DNA from: Glandiceps talaboti
Taxonomy: Eukaryota; Hemichordata; Enteropneusta; Spengelidae
Reading direction: 5' to 3'
Assembly (NCBI RefSeq): GCF_964340395.1
Contig: NC_135558.1
Span: 22,072,064-22,136,063 of the forward strand
DNA: 64,000 nucleotides
Part shown: piece by piece, positions 13,022 to 24,751 of the stretch
Numbering within the stretch: position 1 is the stretch's first letter
Layout of the letters: every line of letters begins with the position of its first letter
The notes under the pieces: model-generated
The model's database searches: none
Seen by the model: the letters and a program-made list of their open reading frames with translations, nothing else
What the model was told of the DNA's origin: nothing
Position numbers and translations under genes: made by a program

Positions 13022-15721
13022 TTAGGTAGCGATCAGTTTTTACGGCCGGGGGTGGGCCGGTGACTTTTTCTTCATGTTGTACTTAAAAATAGTGATCCCC
13101 CCTGCAATTCATCCACAAAACAATCCAACCCTCCCTCTGACAAATAAAAAACACATTAACCCCCCCCCTCCATCTGTTGACAAAAAACACTCTTTTTGTG
13201 CTTGCAAAAGACACTCTATTCTCAAAGCATAATACCGCACACTGCATAGTTAATTTTACATGTTACATTTTCAGTAATTTTAAGTGTATCTGGTAAATTG
13301 CTAACCAAAATCCATTGTTTCACATGTATAAAGCTCTTTAGATAGGAACCCTATGAGAAGTATGATTGTCTGTTCACGGACATACACAATATTCATGTTT
13401 TAGTAACCAAAAGTTCTAGGATATCTCTTAGATTGAGTGAACTATAAATATTGATTAATTCAGCTAATTATCAAGTACAATATTATAAATGGAGATAACA
13501 TACTTGTAAACCCATGTCAATAACTGTCACACATAATGATGTACTTGCATCATATAATGAATTATTTACGTCATTTAAAGATATGTTCACATCATATAGT
13601 CAGTGTATTGTTTTCTTTAGACTTAACACATAACTGCGACTTTCCATACATGTACGCGTTCGCACTCCTCAAGGTACTTGTTTGTCCTGTTCATAATTGT
13701 CACTGACTGAAAACTCCACACCCCCACCATTCATTGACCACACTGCTAATTTTAACCAAAATATTTTTGAAAGGTTTTGAATAATGAAATGTGATAAATG
13801 TCATTGGTTTCAAAATAGAAATTAAAAAATGTCATAAAAATGTTTTCTGTACTACAGCAGTTTCTAATCTAGATTACTAATTCAATTCACTTACTATTGG
13901 CTATGTTGTCCAGTATATTGCTGGCAACTTGATAGCCTTGAAAATAAATGCATTCTAATACCAAGGAAATGTAATATTATGATCTGCTGACAAAATTTTA
14001 CTTGCAGTATACAGTCACTCAATGTGGATACTAGATATTCCAGGGGAGATGTAAAATCTAATTTTCCTCCTAACTTTGCATCGTGTCAGTACGATAGAAG
14101 TCCTGGCTAGTAGATCATCATCAAACAAATCTGTGTTTATAACTACGTTTATCAGTCATTCACATAATATATATTCTCCGAGAATCCGATTAATATTGTG
14201 TTCACCTTGGAATATTTTTCTTTCTTGGTAGTTTATGGTAAAAACAATAGCAGGAGAAAAGGGGGTTTCACGTGTAGCCTGGTAACTTGGTGATGGTCAC
14301 AGGTAGCAGAGAAGAAGTGAAACACAAACACAGAAAAGTAATTTTTGATAAGACATGTAGTTCGTACTATAGCTATGCAAAGTAATAGTTCAATAGTTTA
14401 TACATGTATGATAAATCAACACATTAGGGGTGAGATCAGTAGGTAAAAAAACTAATTCTTTTAGTAAGGCCTCAGAACCCCTTCCCCACCCCCTTCTAAC
14501 TAAATTGGTAAAATTGTTGCACACAGCACAATCAATTTCAAATCAGTATGTAGTATTATGTAGTGCTATGAATACAAAGCCAGTATGTAGTGAGGAAAAA
14601 TAGCTCTTTTATTGGCACAATAAATGTATTTTAGTGCCATGCATAACAATTTTTTTCCCATTTTTCAATCTGACATTTTTAGAATTGTTTGTATTGGGGT
14701 ACAAAACAGATTTCATTATAAAAGACCTCCTCTCACCCCACCCCACACTAAAATAATTTAGTTTTTACCCTATATTGAACTATTGATCCAACCATAAATC
14801 AATTTGGGACATCTAATGGAGATGATTGTAGTTATCATACATTAGATGTACAAAAATATATAGGAACTAGACTAACTATATAAATGGACATTGAATATCC
14901 AATATCTAGACACAGGCTAGGTCAGGCACTTTCAGTCACAGTGTTTGCCACATATTATTTCAAAGTGTCCTAAATTGGTTATGTTTGTGTGCAATTCCAC
15001 ATGTTCAGGTCAATGAAGGAACAGATTTTAGAGCCAGTAAATCTTAAGGTATTTCATTTCTTATGTGTTACATGTACAGCTACACAAGCAAGTTTTTCTA
15101 CCACAAGATGACACAATGCAACTCATGGCATGCAATAGCGAGAAGTCATTTCTAACAAATAACTGTTGCTTAAAGGTGGCCATGGTGCAGTGTTGTGATG
15201 CCATACCATATGTATTGGATTGTTGGAGTTTTTGTTAATTTGAATGTATATTTATAGCTATTTGTTTATGGTTTATTTTATGCACATACATTTTTAATAG
15301 CTCGCACAGCGCCCGCAAGTGGCAGCATAGCGGCTCAATGACTAGTACGCATGCGTGTCCTATATACTATGCGATGTTTTTTTGGTGGTTTTACCCAAGG
15401 ATGCATTGCGGTACAATGACTACGCATGTGTGTTCTATGTACAAAGTGCAATCTCCACGCCGAGAGTGCTATCTTTGATATCATAGTGAGGTAGCCGCTC
15501 ACAAATGAATCTACCCAGCTGTGTGAGTTTAGGGGCTTTGGCCTAGTTATGATATTAAATGTATGGACATTTAAGTACAGGAGCGTGGCTCATGATTTTG
15601 TTTAGTTGAAAACAAGGTGACCCCCTTATTCATTTCGTAAAAATGATGACCCCCTTCTTTGAGTCCCAAATTAAGGTGACACCCCCCCCCCCCCGGCCAT
15701 AAAAACTGATCGCTCCTTTAG
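13022..15721. mobile_element. Candidate non-autonomous DNA transposon, 2.7 kb, G-rich TIRs
   Basis: The left end has AGCGATCAGTTTTTACGGCC then GGGGG at 13028. The right end has the reverse complement, finishing at 15714 (CCCCC, GGCCATAAAAACTGATCGCT). The ends match at 19 of 20 positions. TTAG stands outside both ends (13022-13025 and 15718-15721), a possible 4-bp target duplication. No transposase is encoded inside, so it would be mobilised in trans. Inner sequence near both ends repeats short GTGACCCCC-type motifs. Alternatively these could be two separate solo ends of one repeat family. A related end lies at 41157. Confidence 0.55.
14440..14772. mobile_element. MITE nested in the 2.7-kb element
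   Basis: The left end GGTAAAAAAACTAATTCTTT starts at 14442. The right end, read inverted from 14770, is GGGTAAAAACTAAATTATTT. Both continue into TAGT, then C/G-rich sequence. TA flanks both sides (14440-14441 and 14771-14772), as expected for TA-targeting Tc1/mariner-type MITEs. The length is about 329 bp, non-coding. Confidence 0.55.
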
Positions 15722-15828
15722 TAACGAATGTTTATTCGCTGTCAGTTCAAAGGTAAATATAGTTGCTATAATAAATGAATATTTATGCAATTGTTATCGT
15801 TATAGTCACAATTCTTCTTACAATGAAA

Positions 15829-16937
15829 TGATATTATAGCATAAAGCAATATCAAGGTGCTATCGCTATGATATAGCATAAAGCAATACCAAGGTGCTAT
15901 CGCTATGATATAGCATAAATCAATACCAAGGTGTTATCGCTGTGATATAGCATAAAACAATACCAAGGTGCTATCGCTGTAATATAGCATAACAATACCA
16001 AGGTGTTATCACTGTGATATAGCATAAAACAATACCAAGGTGCTATCACTGTGATATAGCATAAATCAATACCAAGGTGCTATCGCTGCGATATAGCATA
16101 AATCAATACCAAGGTGCTATCACTGTGATATAGCATAAAACAATACCAAGGTGCTATCACTGTGATATAGCATAAAACAATACCAAGGTGCTATCGCTGT
16201 GATATAGCATAAAACAATACCAAGGTGTTATCACTGTGATATAGCAAAACAATACCAAGGTGCTATCGCTGTGATATAGCATAAAACAATACCAAGGTGT
16301 TATCACTGTGATATAGCATAAAACAATACCAAGGTGCTATCGCTGTGATATAGCATAAAACAATACCAAGGTGTTATCACTGTGATATAGCATAAAACAA
16401 TACCAAGGTGTTATCACTGTGATATAGCATAAAACAATACCAAGGTGCTATCACTGTGATATAGCATAAAACAATACCAAGGTGTTATCACTGTGATATA
16501 GCATAAAACAATACCAAGGTGTTATCACTGTGATATAGCATAAAACAATACCAAGGTGCTACGCTGTGATATAGCATAAAACAATACCAAGGTGCTATCA
16601 CTGTGATATAGCATAAAACAATACCAAGGTGTTATCACTACGATATAGCATAAAACAATACCAAGGTGCTATCGCTGTGATATAGCATAAAACAATACCA
16701 AGGTGTTATCACTGTGATATAGCATAAAACAATACCAAGGTGCTATCGCTTTGATATAGCATAAAACAATACCAAGGTGCTATCACTGTGATATAGCATA
16801 AAACAATACCAAGGTGCTATCACTGTCATATAGCAAAACAATACCAAGGTGCTATCGCTGTGATATAGCAAAACAATACCAAGGTGCTACGCTGTGATAT
16901 AGCATAAAACAATACCAAGGTGCTATCGCTGTGATAT
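15829..16937. repeat. 37-bp minisatellite, about 30 copies, hairpin-forming
   Basis: The unit contains ATAAAACAATACCAAGGTG followed by CTATCACTGTGATATAGC. The second half is an imperfect inverted repeat (GCTATCAC, T, GTGATATAGC). Copies vary at CTATC/TTATC and CACTG/CGCTG. Several are shortened (TAGCAAAACAA, GCTACGCTG). The unit is not a multiple of three and has no long open frame. Confidence 0.95.
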
Positions 16938-18230
16938 TAATACATCATTTACTGGCCTGCAGTAATACTAGTACAAATAATATTGTCAAATTGAATAGTA
17001 TTTATTAACTGAATCCAAGCAACGAAAGGGCTGTAACTAGGAAGTTTTAAAAATTGCATTTCTGTCCTAATAATAATAATTATATAACATAATTTAATTG
17101 AATTCCAAAATCTAAAACTGACCTCTAATTACGTAACATACACCTTTCAACGTTCGTCACACCTACTCCCGAATATAAAAATACGGCGAACTAAGTTCTG
17201 ATGAGAGTCAAATGGAACAAATCCTAATTTTAATAATTATCGTCAATTAAAATTGATTGTTCAAATCTGACATCATTATATCAGGCTGTGTGACCTAGCA
17301 TTATATTTTTACTAACATTTGCCATGATAGATAAGTTGGCAATCAAGATGTCTGCTTTACAGAAGATCACAAAGTATTTATCACGATGAACTGTTAAGAA
17401 AGGAGAGAAATACAGACTTCAGTATTTTAGAATTTGAGCTGATCTCTGAACTACTGCCACAATGAACGTCTACAACAGATGTAGACAAGAGATTCAATAT
17501 AATACGTATGGCATTGCAAGGTTGCTGTTTACTTCTACATTCAGAAATGGTTTGGAATCAACATGTACAAAATAGAAGTATCTCCATAACTTCAGATTTC
17601 CTTTGTTGAAGATCATTACATAAATGATAACATTAGTTTCTTGGCGGTTAAAATTCATTTTTTTAAAAGAGGAAGACAATTCAGCTTTCGAAGTCAATAT
17701 TGTGACAGTACTGTCAGTTCTACCCACGAACAGTAGGTGCTGTTAAAAAACACGTTCTTATCTTATTGAATCGATAATAATCCTACTTAACAGTTATACA
17801 AAACACGCATTGCTTGCTGTAAGTTTCATTTGAACAATATACAGTAAGCGATAGAAATGGTATAGAAAATGTACCGTCTATTCCCAAGCTGTATCTTTGA
17901 CCTATATCTCAATTTGACGAGTAGTTGATGTAGCAAAAGGTGGTTAAGAAAGGCCCGAATCCTTCTGATGAAGAAACGCGTTTAAACGTAACACCTAGTG
18001 ATAGACACTTGTGTTATTGTTCAGGGCGCTGTCACTCTCCAAAACTGTCAATCATTTCATGTTCCCATAAAAGTAAATTCTGTCCTTGATGACCTCAAAT
18101 GCTTGTTTGTAATATATATCATTATGCTGTAAACAGTCATGACCACATCATCCCATTATCGAATAATCCCTAGCAGATCTCTAAGTGGAAATTCAAAATG
18201 TCGTTCGATGAATAACAAAATACAACCAAA
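16938..18230. other. Unassigned spacer
   Basis: AT-rich with no supported feature. A minus-strand 77-codon frame at 17494-17727 shows no recognisable domain. Confidence 0.5.
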
Positions 18231-18239
18231 TTTAAACTG

Positions 18240-18606
18240 AATCCCTCCTGTCAGGGCAAACCATCCTATGCTTTGTTATGGTTGATATATGTACCGAATG
18301 TTGTATAGTGTGAAGCTTACATCATATAGCTTGATTACTCTAAATCATTGATTATGTGAATTATAAGACATATGCGCTTTGTTATGGTTAATGCATGTAC
18401 CAAATTGTATTGAATTTGAAGTATGTATACTTAGGATATAGCCTAAATACTAAAGACATCAATTACAAAAATGACTAATTCAGACTCATTGGACATTTAC
18501 CAAAATCTGATCAGTTCTTGCCATTGCTTTTGGGAAGATATATAGCAAGTTTCACTAGAATTGATGAAGTAGTTTTTTAGATATAGAGTTCACAGTCGGA
18601 CATACA

Positions 18607-18647
<41 letters not shown>

Positions 18648-18690
18648 GGACAGACAGACATATAACATAACCTCCCTTTAAAGGAGGTAA
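18240..18690 (+). mobile_element. Helitron-like (HINE/pearl-type) non-autonomous element, copy 1
   Basis: Two degenerate core repeats each contain GCTTTGTTATGGTT...ATGTACC and a CTAAATACT/TCATTGATTA-type segment. They lead to TTTACCAAAATCTGATCAG, an ACTAGAATTGATGAAGTAG motif, an (AC)n/GGACAGACAGACA tract (18609-18656), CATAACATAACCTCC, and a terminal palindrome around CCTTTAAAGG (18671-18687). The same order of parts occurs at 57950-58840. Core repeats, then microsatellite, then 3' hairpin is the published layout of Helentron-derived elements of marine invertebrates. The class assignment is inference. Confidence 0.55.
18609..18643. repeat. (AC)n microsatellite
   Basis: About 17 AC units inside the 3' part of the Helitron-like element. 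Confidence 0.95.
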
Positions 18691-19170
18691 AAACTGCAGC
18701 CTTTGACAATGCTATGTGAGGAGGTTTTCAGCCTGATTAGGGTCATTTGAATGTTATGTTAGCCTAACTAGAGCATTATGTATGGCAACTACTGATCAAA
18801 TTACAAATTAACAAATGAAAATGCATTTCAACTTTACTTTAGCACTGACAAATTAATTAATTACATATAATTGATTTTCGAATTTAACGAGCTTTATGAA
18901 CAGTTTATAATCACACTAGGATATGAATTTCGTTGAAGGTAGTGTGAAACGAGCTTTACAAAGAGTGTTGCACAGAAATTATTTTTTTTAAACACGACAC
19001 ACAGTACATTGTACATGTCCAACCTCGTCTTGAATAATCAATGGATTTTACGTCATTTTCGTTTAATTAGTAATCATAAATTGAACTCTTTGCTTTTAAC
19101 GGTTGTGTTATGAACCCTCAAACGGCTCATGTGATTGCAATTGGCAATCATCAACGACTCATTTCCCAAG
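18691..19170. other. Unassigned spacer
   Basis: AT-rich, no feature supported. Confidence 0.5.
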
Positions 19171-20390
19171 ACAGAAAGACATTTCAAGGCATACGATACT
19201 AGAGGAAAGACATTCATGGCATGCAATACTAGACGAAATGCATTCATGGCATACAATACTAGAAGAAAGACATTCATGTCATACGATACGAGAGGAAATA
19301 CATTCATTGCTTACGATACTACAAGAAAGACATTCATTCCATACGATACTACAAGACAGATATTCATGGCATATGATACTAGAAGAAAGACATTCGTGCC
19401 ATACGATACTAGAGGAAAGACATTCATGGCATACGATACTACAAGAAAGTCATTCATTCCATACGATACTACAAGACAGACATTCATGGCATATGATACT
19501 ACAAGAAAGACATTCGTGGCATACGATACTAGAGGGAAGACATTCATGGCATACGATACTAGAGGAAAGACATTCATGGCATACAATACTAGAAGAAAGA
19601 CATTCATGCCATACGATACTAGAGGAAAGACATTCATGCCATACGATACTAGAGGAAAGGCATTCATGGCATACGATACTAAAGTAAAGACATTCATGGC
19701 ATACGATACTAGAAGAAATACATTCATGGCATACGATACTAGAAGAAAGACATTCATGTCATACGATACTAGAGGAAAGACATTCATGGCATACGATACT
19801 AGAAGAAAGACATTCATGGCATACGATACTAGAGGAAAGACATTCATGTCATACGATACTAGAGGGAAGGCATTATTGGCATACGATACTATAGGAAAGA
19901 CATTCAAGGCATACAATACTAGAAGAAAGACATTCATGCCATACGATACAAGAGGAAAGACATTCATGCCATACAATACAAGAGGAAAAACATTCATGGC
20001 GTACGGTACTAGAATAAAGACATTCATGGCATACAATACTAAAGGAAAGACATTCATGGCATACAATACTACAGGAAATACATTCATGGCATACGATACT
20101 AGAGGAAAGACATTCATGGCATATGATAATATAAGAAAGACATTCATGGCATACGATATTAGAAGAAAGACATTCATGGCATACGATACTAGAAGAAAGA
20201 CATTCATGGCATACGATACTAGAAGAAAGACATTCATGGCATACGATACTAGAAGAAAGACATTCATGGCATACAATACTAAAGGAAAGACATTCATGGC
20301 AGTCGATACTAGAAGACAGACATTCATGGCATACAATACTAGAAGACAGACATTCATGGCATACGATACTAGAAGAAAGACATTCGTGTG
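19171..20390 (+). repeat. 30-bp minisatellite, about 40 copies, no indels
   Basis: The unit is built from AGAAGAAAGACATTCATGGC and ATACGATACT. Every copy is exactly 30 bp over 1.2 kb; all variation is substitution (for example ACAAGA, AGAGGA, CATTCC, CATGTC, TACAAT). It is unrelated to the 4.5-9.5 kb satellite. Two plus frames (KTFMAYDTRR; HSWHTILEER) and one or two minus frames (MNVFLLVSYA) are open for long stretches. Confidence 0.95.
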
Positions 20391-20412
20391 TCATATTTGC
20401 TATTTCACATAA
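19216..20412 (+). CDS. Possible repetitive ORF (KTFMAYDTRR)n, coding status uncertain
   Basis: The frame runs from the first in-frame ATG at 19216 to TAA at 20410-20412, about 398 codons. An upstream in-frame TGA lies at 19132-19134. The product would be about 40 decapeptides, basic, with consensus KTFMAYDTRR, then a short non-repetitive tail (FVCHICYFT). No signal peptide, domain or known family is seen. In favour: no indel or stop in 40 units. Against: most substitutions in this frame are non-synonymous (A/P/S, D/N, R/T, M/V), competing frames are also open, and no promoter or splice context is visible. It may be pure minisatellite DNA. Confidence 0.2.
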   Translation: MACNTRRNAFMAYNTRRKTFMSYDTRGNTFIAYDTTRKTFIPYDTTRQIFMAYDTRRKTFVPYDTRGKTFMAYDTTRKSFIPYDTTRQTFMAYDTTRKTFVAYDTRGKTFMAYDTRGKTFMAYNTRRKTFMPYDTRGKTFMPYDTRGKAFMAYDTKVKTFMAYDTRRNTFMAYDTRRKTFMSYDTRGKTFMAYDTRRKTFMAYDTRGKTFMSYDTRGKALLAYDTIGKTFKAYNTRRKTFMPYDTRGKTFMPYNTRGKTFMAYGTRIKTFMAYNTKGKTFMAYNTTGNTFMAYDTRGKTFMAYDNIRKTFMAYDIRRKTFMAYDTRRKTFMAYDTRRKTFMAYDTRRKTFMAYNTKGKTFMAVDTRRQTFMAYNTRRQTFMAYDTRRKTFVCHICYFT

Positions 20413-20663
20413 AGTAGATTATTACTCAATATCCATTACATATAAAATAATCTATGTCCATGAAAAGTATGACGTCGTATATTATATCATGTCAACATTA
20501 TTCACTGACAGAACAAATGTATTTACGTGTAACAGCTTGTATTTGATATTTGCTATTGTATAAATGTCTTTGGAGAAAGTGATAAATTTCACAGGAGTGA
20601 TATTAGCATATATTATTGTAGCTGCAAGATGACATAGTTCAAATATCGGAGGTTTTCTTTGAT

Positions 20664-21046
20664 TAGGCCTAGTAAAAAAATTGTGTGGTTCCGATTACAC
20701 TCAGTCTTAGAATAGGTGGGGTAGTTAGATCTTTTATTTTATTGTATTATATTTTTCATGTGTGAGTGTCTAGTTCAGGTTTTCCATTGTTTTCCATATG
20801 GTCTCTGTGTTATATGTTTCTTCTCCTCAGATGTACAGCCATTACAGATTGGAAGAGTAGTTTTATATTGTCTTTTTAAGTCGATGTCAGTTTCCACATC
20901 CACTATTTCTCATGAGATTTCACAATTTTTGTGATTTTGTTATTTTTTTCTGGATTACATGTACGTGAAAAAAGGTTAGGGTTAGCAGTGAAAACCTAGG
21001 TGGGTGTCAGGTAACCGGAGCCAAACAATTGTTTAATTGGGCCTTA
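20664..21046. mobile_element. MITE family A, copy 1
   Basis: The left end TTGTGTGGTTCCGATTACAC (20681) pairs with the inverted right end TTGTTTGGCTCCGGTTACC (21010-21028). Similarity continues outward through A-rich sequence to GGCCT/AGGCC. The interior shares long stretches with 61578-61884, such as GATGTACAGCCATTACAGAT and a TTGATGTCAGTTTC-type segment. There is no coding capacity. Two diverged copies 41 kb apart with matching inverted ends identify a dispersed inverted-repeat transposon family. Confidence 0.75.
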
Positions 21047-23280
21047 TATAACAGCGCTACCGAAATATGCCCAGTGATGTTAATATTATAACATGTGCTT
21101 TAATTTATTAATAGTATTTGTGATGAAGTAGTACGTCGCAGTGTACGGCTAAAGGTGCTATTGACTAAAGCTTATGAACACGCCAAGAATTGTCAAGGGA
21201 GTATTTCTCTGACAAATGTGTTCCTGTATCCTTCGGTCATAGAATACAGTCGCGATACCCATGGTAATGTACTTTTCGTATATTCAAAAGTGCATGAAAT
21301 TCCTGTTAATATTTCAAATTAAGGAATCTGACGAGGTAGAAATAGAACTAGTATCGATTAATAGCTGTCTACATAGAGTCTTGCCAAGGGAATGTGAAGG
21401 GGTGATTAAAACACACAGTTCTCCTTTTCTGTTTCAACACGTACTTCACACAAATCATGACGAGGTAAGTACATGGGGTACTTTTCACAGCGTCACCGAT
21501 TACATGAATCATACGAACATGCATCGTACGTCAATATGTCAACTAAATCACACTAGACGTAGCAGAAACAGACGGCATACAAATACAGACGTGTTGAATT
21601 GATAAAACACGTCTATGCTTTATTGTCCATACCGTGCCTTCAGCCAATAGGGTAGGTAGCAATCTTTCCATTGATTCCATCTCAAAATAAGCGACTTTTC
21701 GGCCAGAACATCCATGCTGTGATAGTTTATGTGAAGTACAACTAATACAACATGGAATATGTACAGCTACAGAATAAATAAATTCAATTTGCAATCTAGC
21801 TATATTGATTTATTTGGAAAAAAGGCAGATTCTCTTCTTATATTTAACCAAATACTTTGATGCAATTGACACAAAAAGTAGAACATGTTTTGTACTCTGT
21901 TGTGACTGGCCAAGATCAAGTCACGTGGTATGAATTAACTACTTTCCAATTATAGTGAATGTGGACGCTGGTTGTTTTATTACTACCACAGCGGTCGTGT
22001 ACCTATTTACCTTTCTCAGAATTTGGTTTTAAGATAGCGAGTCCACAGTCTGCAGCTGCAAAAAAGGACATGCGTTTGCATATAAAATGGTTGACACGGG
22101 GAGAGAAATAATTAATTCACCGAAAGGATTGTTTTCTCCCTTTTTTGAAGAAAGTGGTACAACGGTAACTGACGTTGACAAGATATCTGAGGTAGATATA
22201 TAAGTGGTAGTCAAAGCATTTTATGTGGGAGCTCCACGGAAGGATTGTCAATTGTATTACTTGCCAGAGGATGTGATGTGTTATACAATACTTATTGCCT
22301 GGCTCTACAAGTACAGTCTGTCTATTACCGCTCGTGTTGTCATGTAACTATTTTCATCACCTTGCGGTCAGGCAAGGGAAATAGTCGCGACACAGCAACA
22401 CCCCTCGGAATAATAGCCGTTTTCTAGAGCCCACATATCCAGGTAATAAGTGTTAAGTGATCAAATTTCTGTTTTGACAATGTTAACAATGTAGTACCAA
22501 CAGACATAGACAAATTTGTAACTGTGTGATGTTAAATCTTTGTAAGGCGAGGACTTGCTACGTCGACACATGTACCCTTGATTGATCGAGTGTTCGTAGG
22601 GGGCATGACTTTTTTGTTTTTGGTCTATTGCTTATGACGTTCAAGAAACCCATTTGCCCTGTTCCGATTTGGATTTCGTGATTAAAGTAATTTATATAAT
22701 CTCAGTTACACAGACGTTGCCTCACACTGAACTAGATATACAAGCATCACTTGAAAAAGTATACATACGTTTCATGTGGATTTAGGTATTGTGCATACTA
22801 TGTGTATGAAAATCAATAAAAGATAGAGATCACCTATACTATGATAAAATGAAGACCAACTTGTCTATTATTTACAGTGTAAAACTGGTTACATAACATT
22901 ACTGATATATCTAATACAAACCTTACATTATGTAAGTATAGTAGTAGTAGAGATGTTCGAATCCATGCATGAAGCAGCTGAAAAGGTGTTTTCATCACTG
23001 ATCATTACACCCCATATTTGGCATTGAGGGTCTTCTTTGTGGATATTTCTCAACTTAAACATAGTGAATACATACAAGTAACTGTTAATTTGTGATGCCA
23101 TCGGTGAACAGTGTGATTTCACAAAAGCTGATTTATTCATTCATTGACAAAACTCAAGATTGACACAAGACCTTAAAATCTCAAATCAATCACTCTTTTG
23201 AATCTTAGATTTACATGGTAGAGAGATCGTGTAATTTCAGGCATGTCTTGATTATGACAAAAAAAAAACCATGTACAAGC
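21047..23280. other. Unassigned spacer
   Basis: Several short frames (for example 113 codons at 21261-21602) show no domain and no conserved-looking composition. Nothing else is supported. Confidence 0.5.
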
Positions 23281-23600
23281 AGTGCAACTACACACAGTGC
23301 TAAGATGGCGTCAGCGAAACAATAGCTCCCCGGTGTAACGAGCGTTAAGCAAATATAGAACACAGTTCAATAGCGACGATTTTAAGACGTGCAAATGGCT
23401 GTTTGAGCTGTTAAGTCCCAGCGGCTTTGCCAATATGCATAATGCATATATCACCCAACTTTACCGAGTAGCTCCAGGTAATCTAAGCCAAGCCAGGCCA
23501 GAATTACCGATCAAGAGGCCATTAAGTGGGATATTGTTTGTCATGCATTGCTTAGAGCCGCTTAAAGATACTTCCATCTTTTTTGGCTCAAGGATTTGAA
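23281..23600. promoter_or_regulatory. Possible regulatory or conserved non-coding block
   Basis: This stretch is less AT-biased than its surroundings. It contains AAGATGGCGTC near 23302, similar to YY1-type sites, and a perfect interrupted palindrome, ATATGCAT-A-ATGCATAT, at 23434-23450, resembling paired octamer half-sites bound by POU factors. Function is inferred from motif shape only. Confidence 0.2.
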
Positions 23601-24711
23601 TTCTTAGACCATTGCTTCGACACATACTCGACAAATATCCTATGTTTTATCCATACATTGCACAACATCCTGAGGTTCTATTAGCCAAAAATGATTCATA
23701 CTTTGTACTGAATAGTCGAAAGTCTATTAATCAGTTCATTACATAGAGAAACAATCGCTGCCCGACTAAGGTACATATGCAGGCAACCACAGTCTGACAG
23801 GTATAAACAAAGAACCAACGATACAAGGAAATAACTCTCATTTGAGAAAGTGTGTACAGTTTTATTTTGTTTCAAATTGCGAATTCATATAATGTACTTT
23901 TAGAGCGCAAACAGGGTTAGAAAGAACTTACACATTTAGTTAAACTCTTCGTTCAATAATAAAGCAAACGTTTCGTAGGGCATTTTGATGGACACTCACT
24001 GTGTAATCTGTTGCAAATGAAGTGTAACATTGTAATCTATAAATAAAGCTATGTCGCTCATGGGAATGCTTGAAACGCTCCGTCAATTTGAAAGTTTATC
24101 AGTGTCTCCCCACGGAGATTTGAAAGAAGTTTTACAGCAATTACATTGTATTTATGTCTATTCTCAATGTGAAGAGAAGTACAAATAAGACCCAAACCTT
24201 ATGATAATTGGTAGCTTAAGATGACTTGGCAGTTGATGTGATAATTTCAACGCGTTAAATTTCAGTGCATTGTCACGAGATATTTGACTGAAAAATTGGA
24301 CTGATATGTGTCTTGTTAATCACACTTGCAAGTGGGAACCATTTGTCATAAATCTTCACGTATCCATTCAAATGTTAATTGCTATATTTCATGCCATTCA
24401 CTTTAATAGGCTGGGCTAATAAATGTTTACTGCAGGATAATATATGTGAAACCATTACGATAGTGACCTGGGTATAACCACGTGTGATCAAGTCCATAAG
24501 AAAGTAGTTATATAATTCTCTGCTAAAAGAAGTAAACTATAATACCCGACACCTAATCCTCTTTTCGTGCGCAGTATACAGATCCGTTTACCTATAACGT
24601 GTATTCTGTTGTGTTCAGCGCTTCATTTTTTATTCGTACAGTCTAACAATCCTAAGGGAGAACGTTGGACAAACCTTGGAATAACTAGGTTTTTGATATG
24701 TACGAATGACG
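23601..24711. other. Unassigned spacer
   Basis: No feature supported. Confidence 0.5.
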
Positions 24712-24751
24712 AATCACAACACAGAAACAGAAAATTTTCTGTGTTGTGATT
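24712..24751. repeat. Perfect inverted repeat, 16-bp arms, 8-bp loop
   Basis: AATCACAACACAGAAA (24712-24727) is the exact reverse complement of 24736-24751. It could be a small foldback element remnant or a transcribed hairpin. Confidence 0.9.

Noticed and set aside
21261-21602. 113-codon ORF downstream of MITE copy 1
   Set aside because: No domain is seen, and the frame has no coding-like periodicity by eye.
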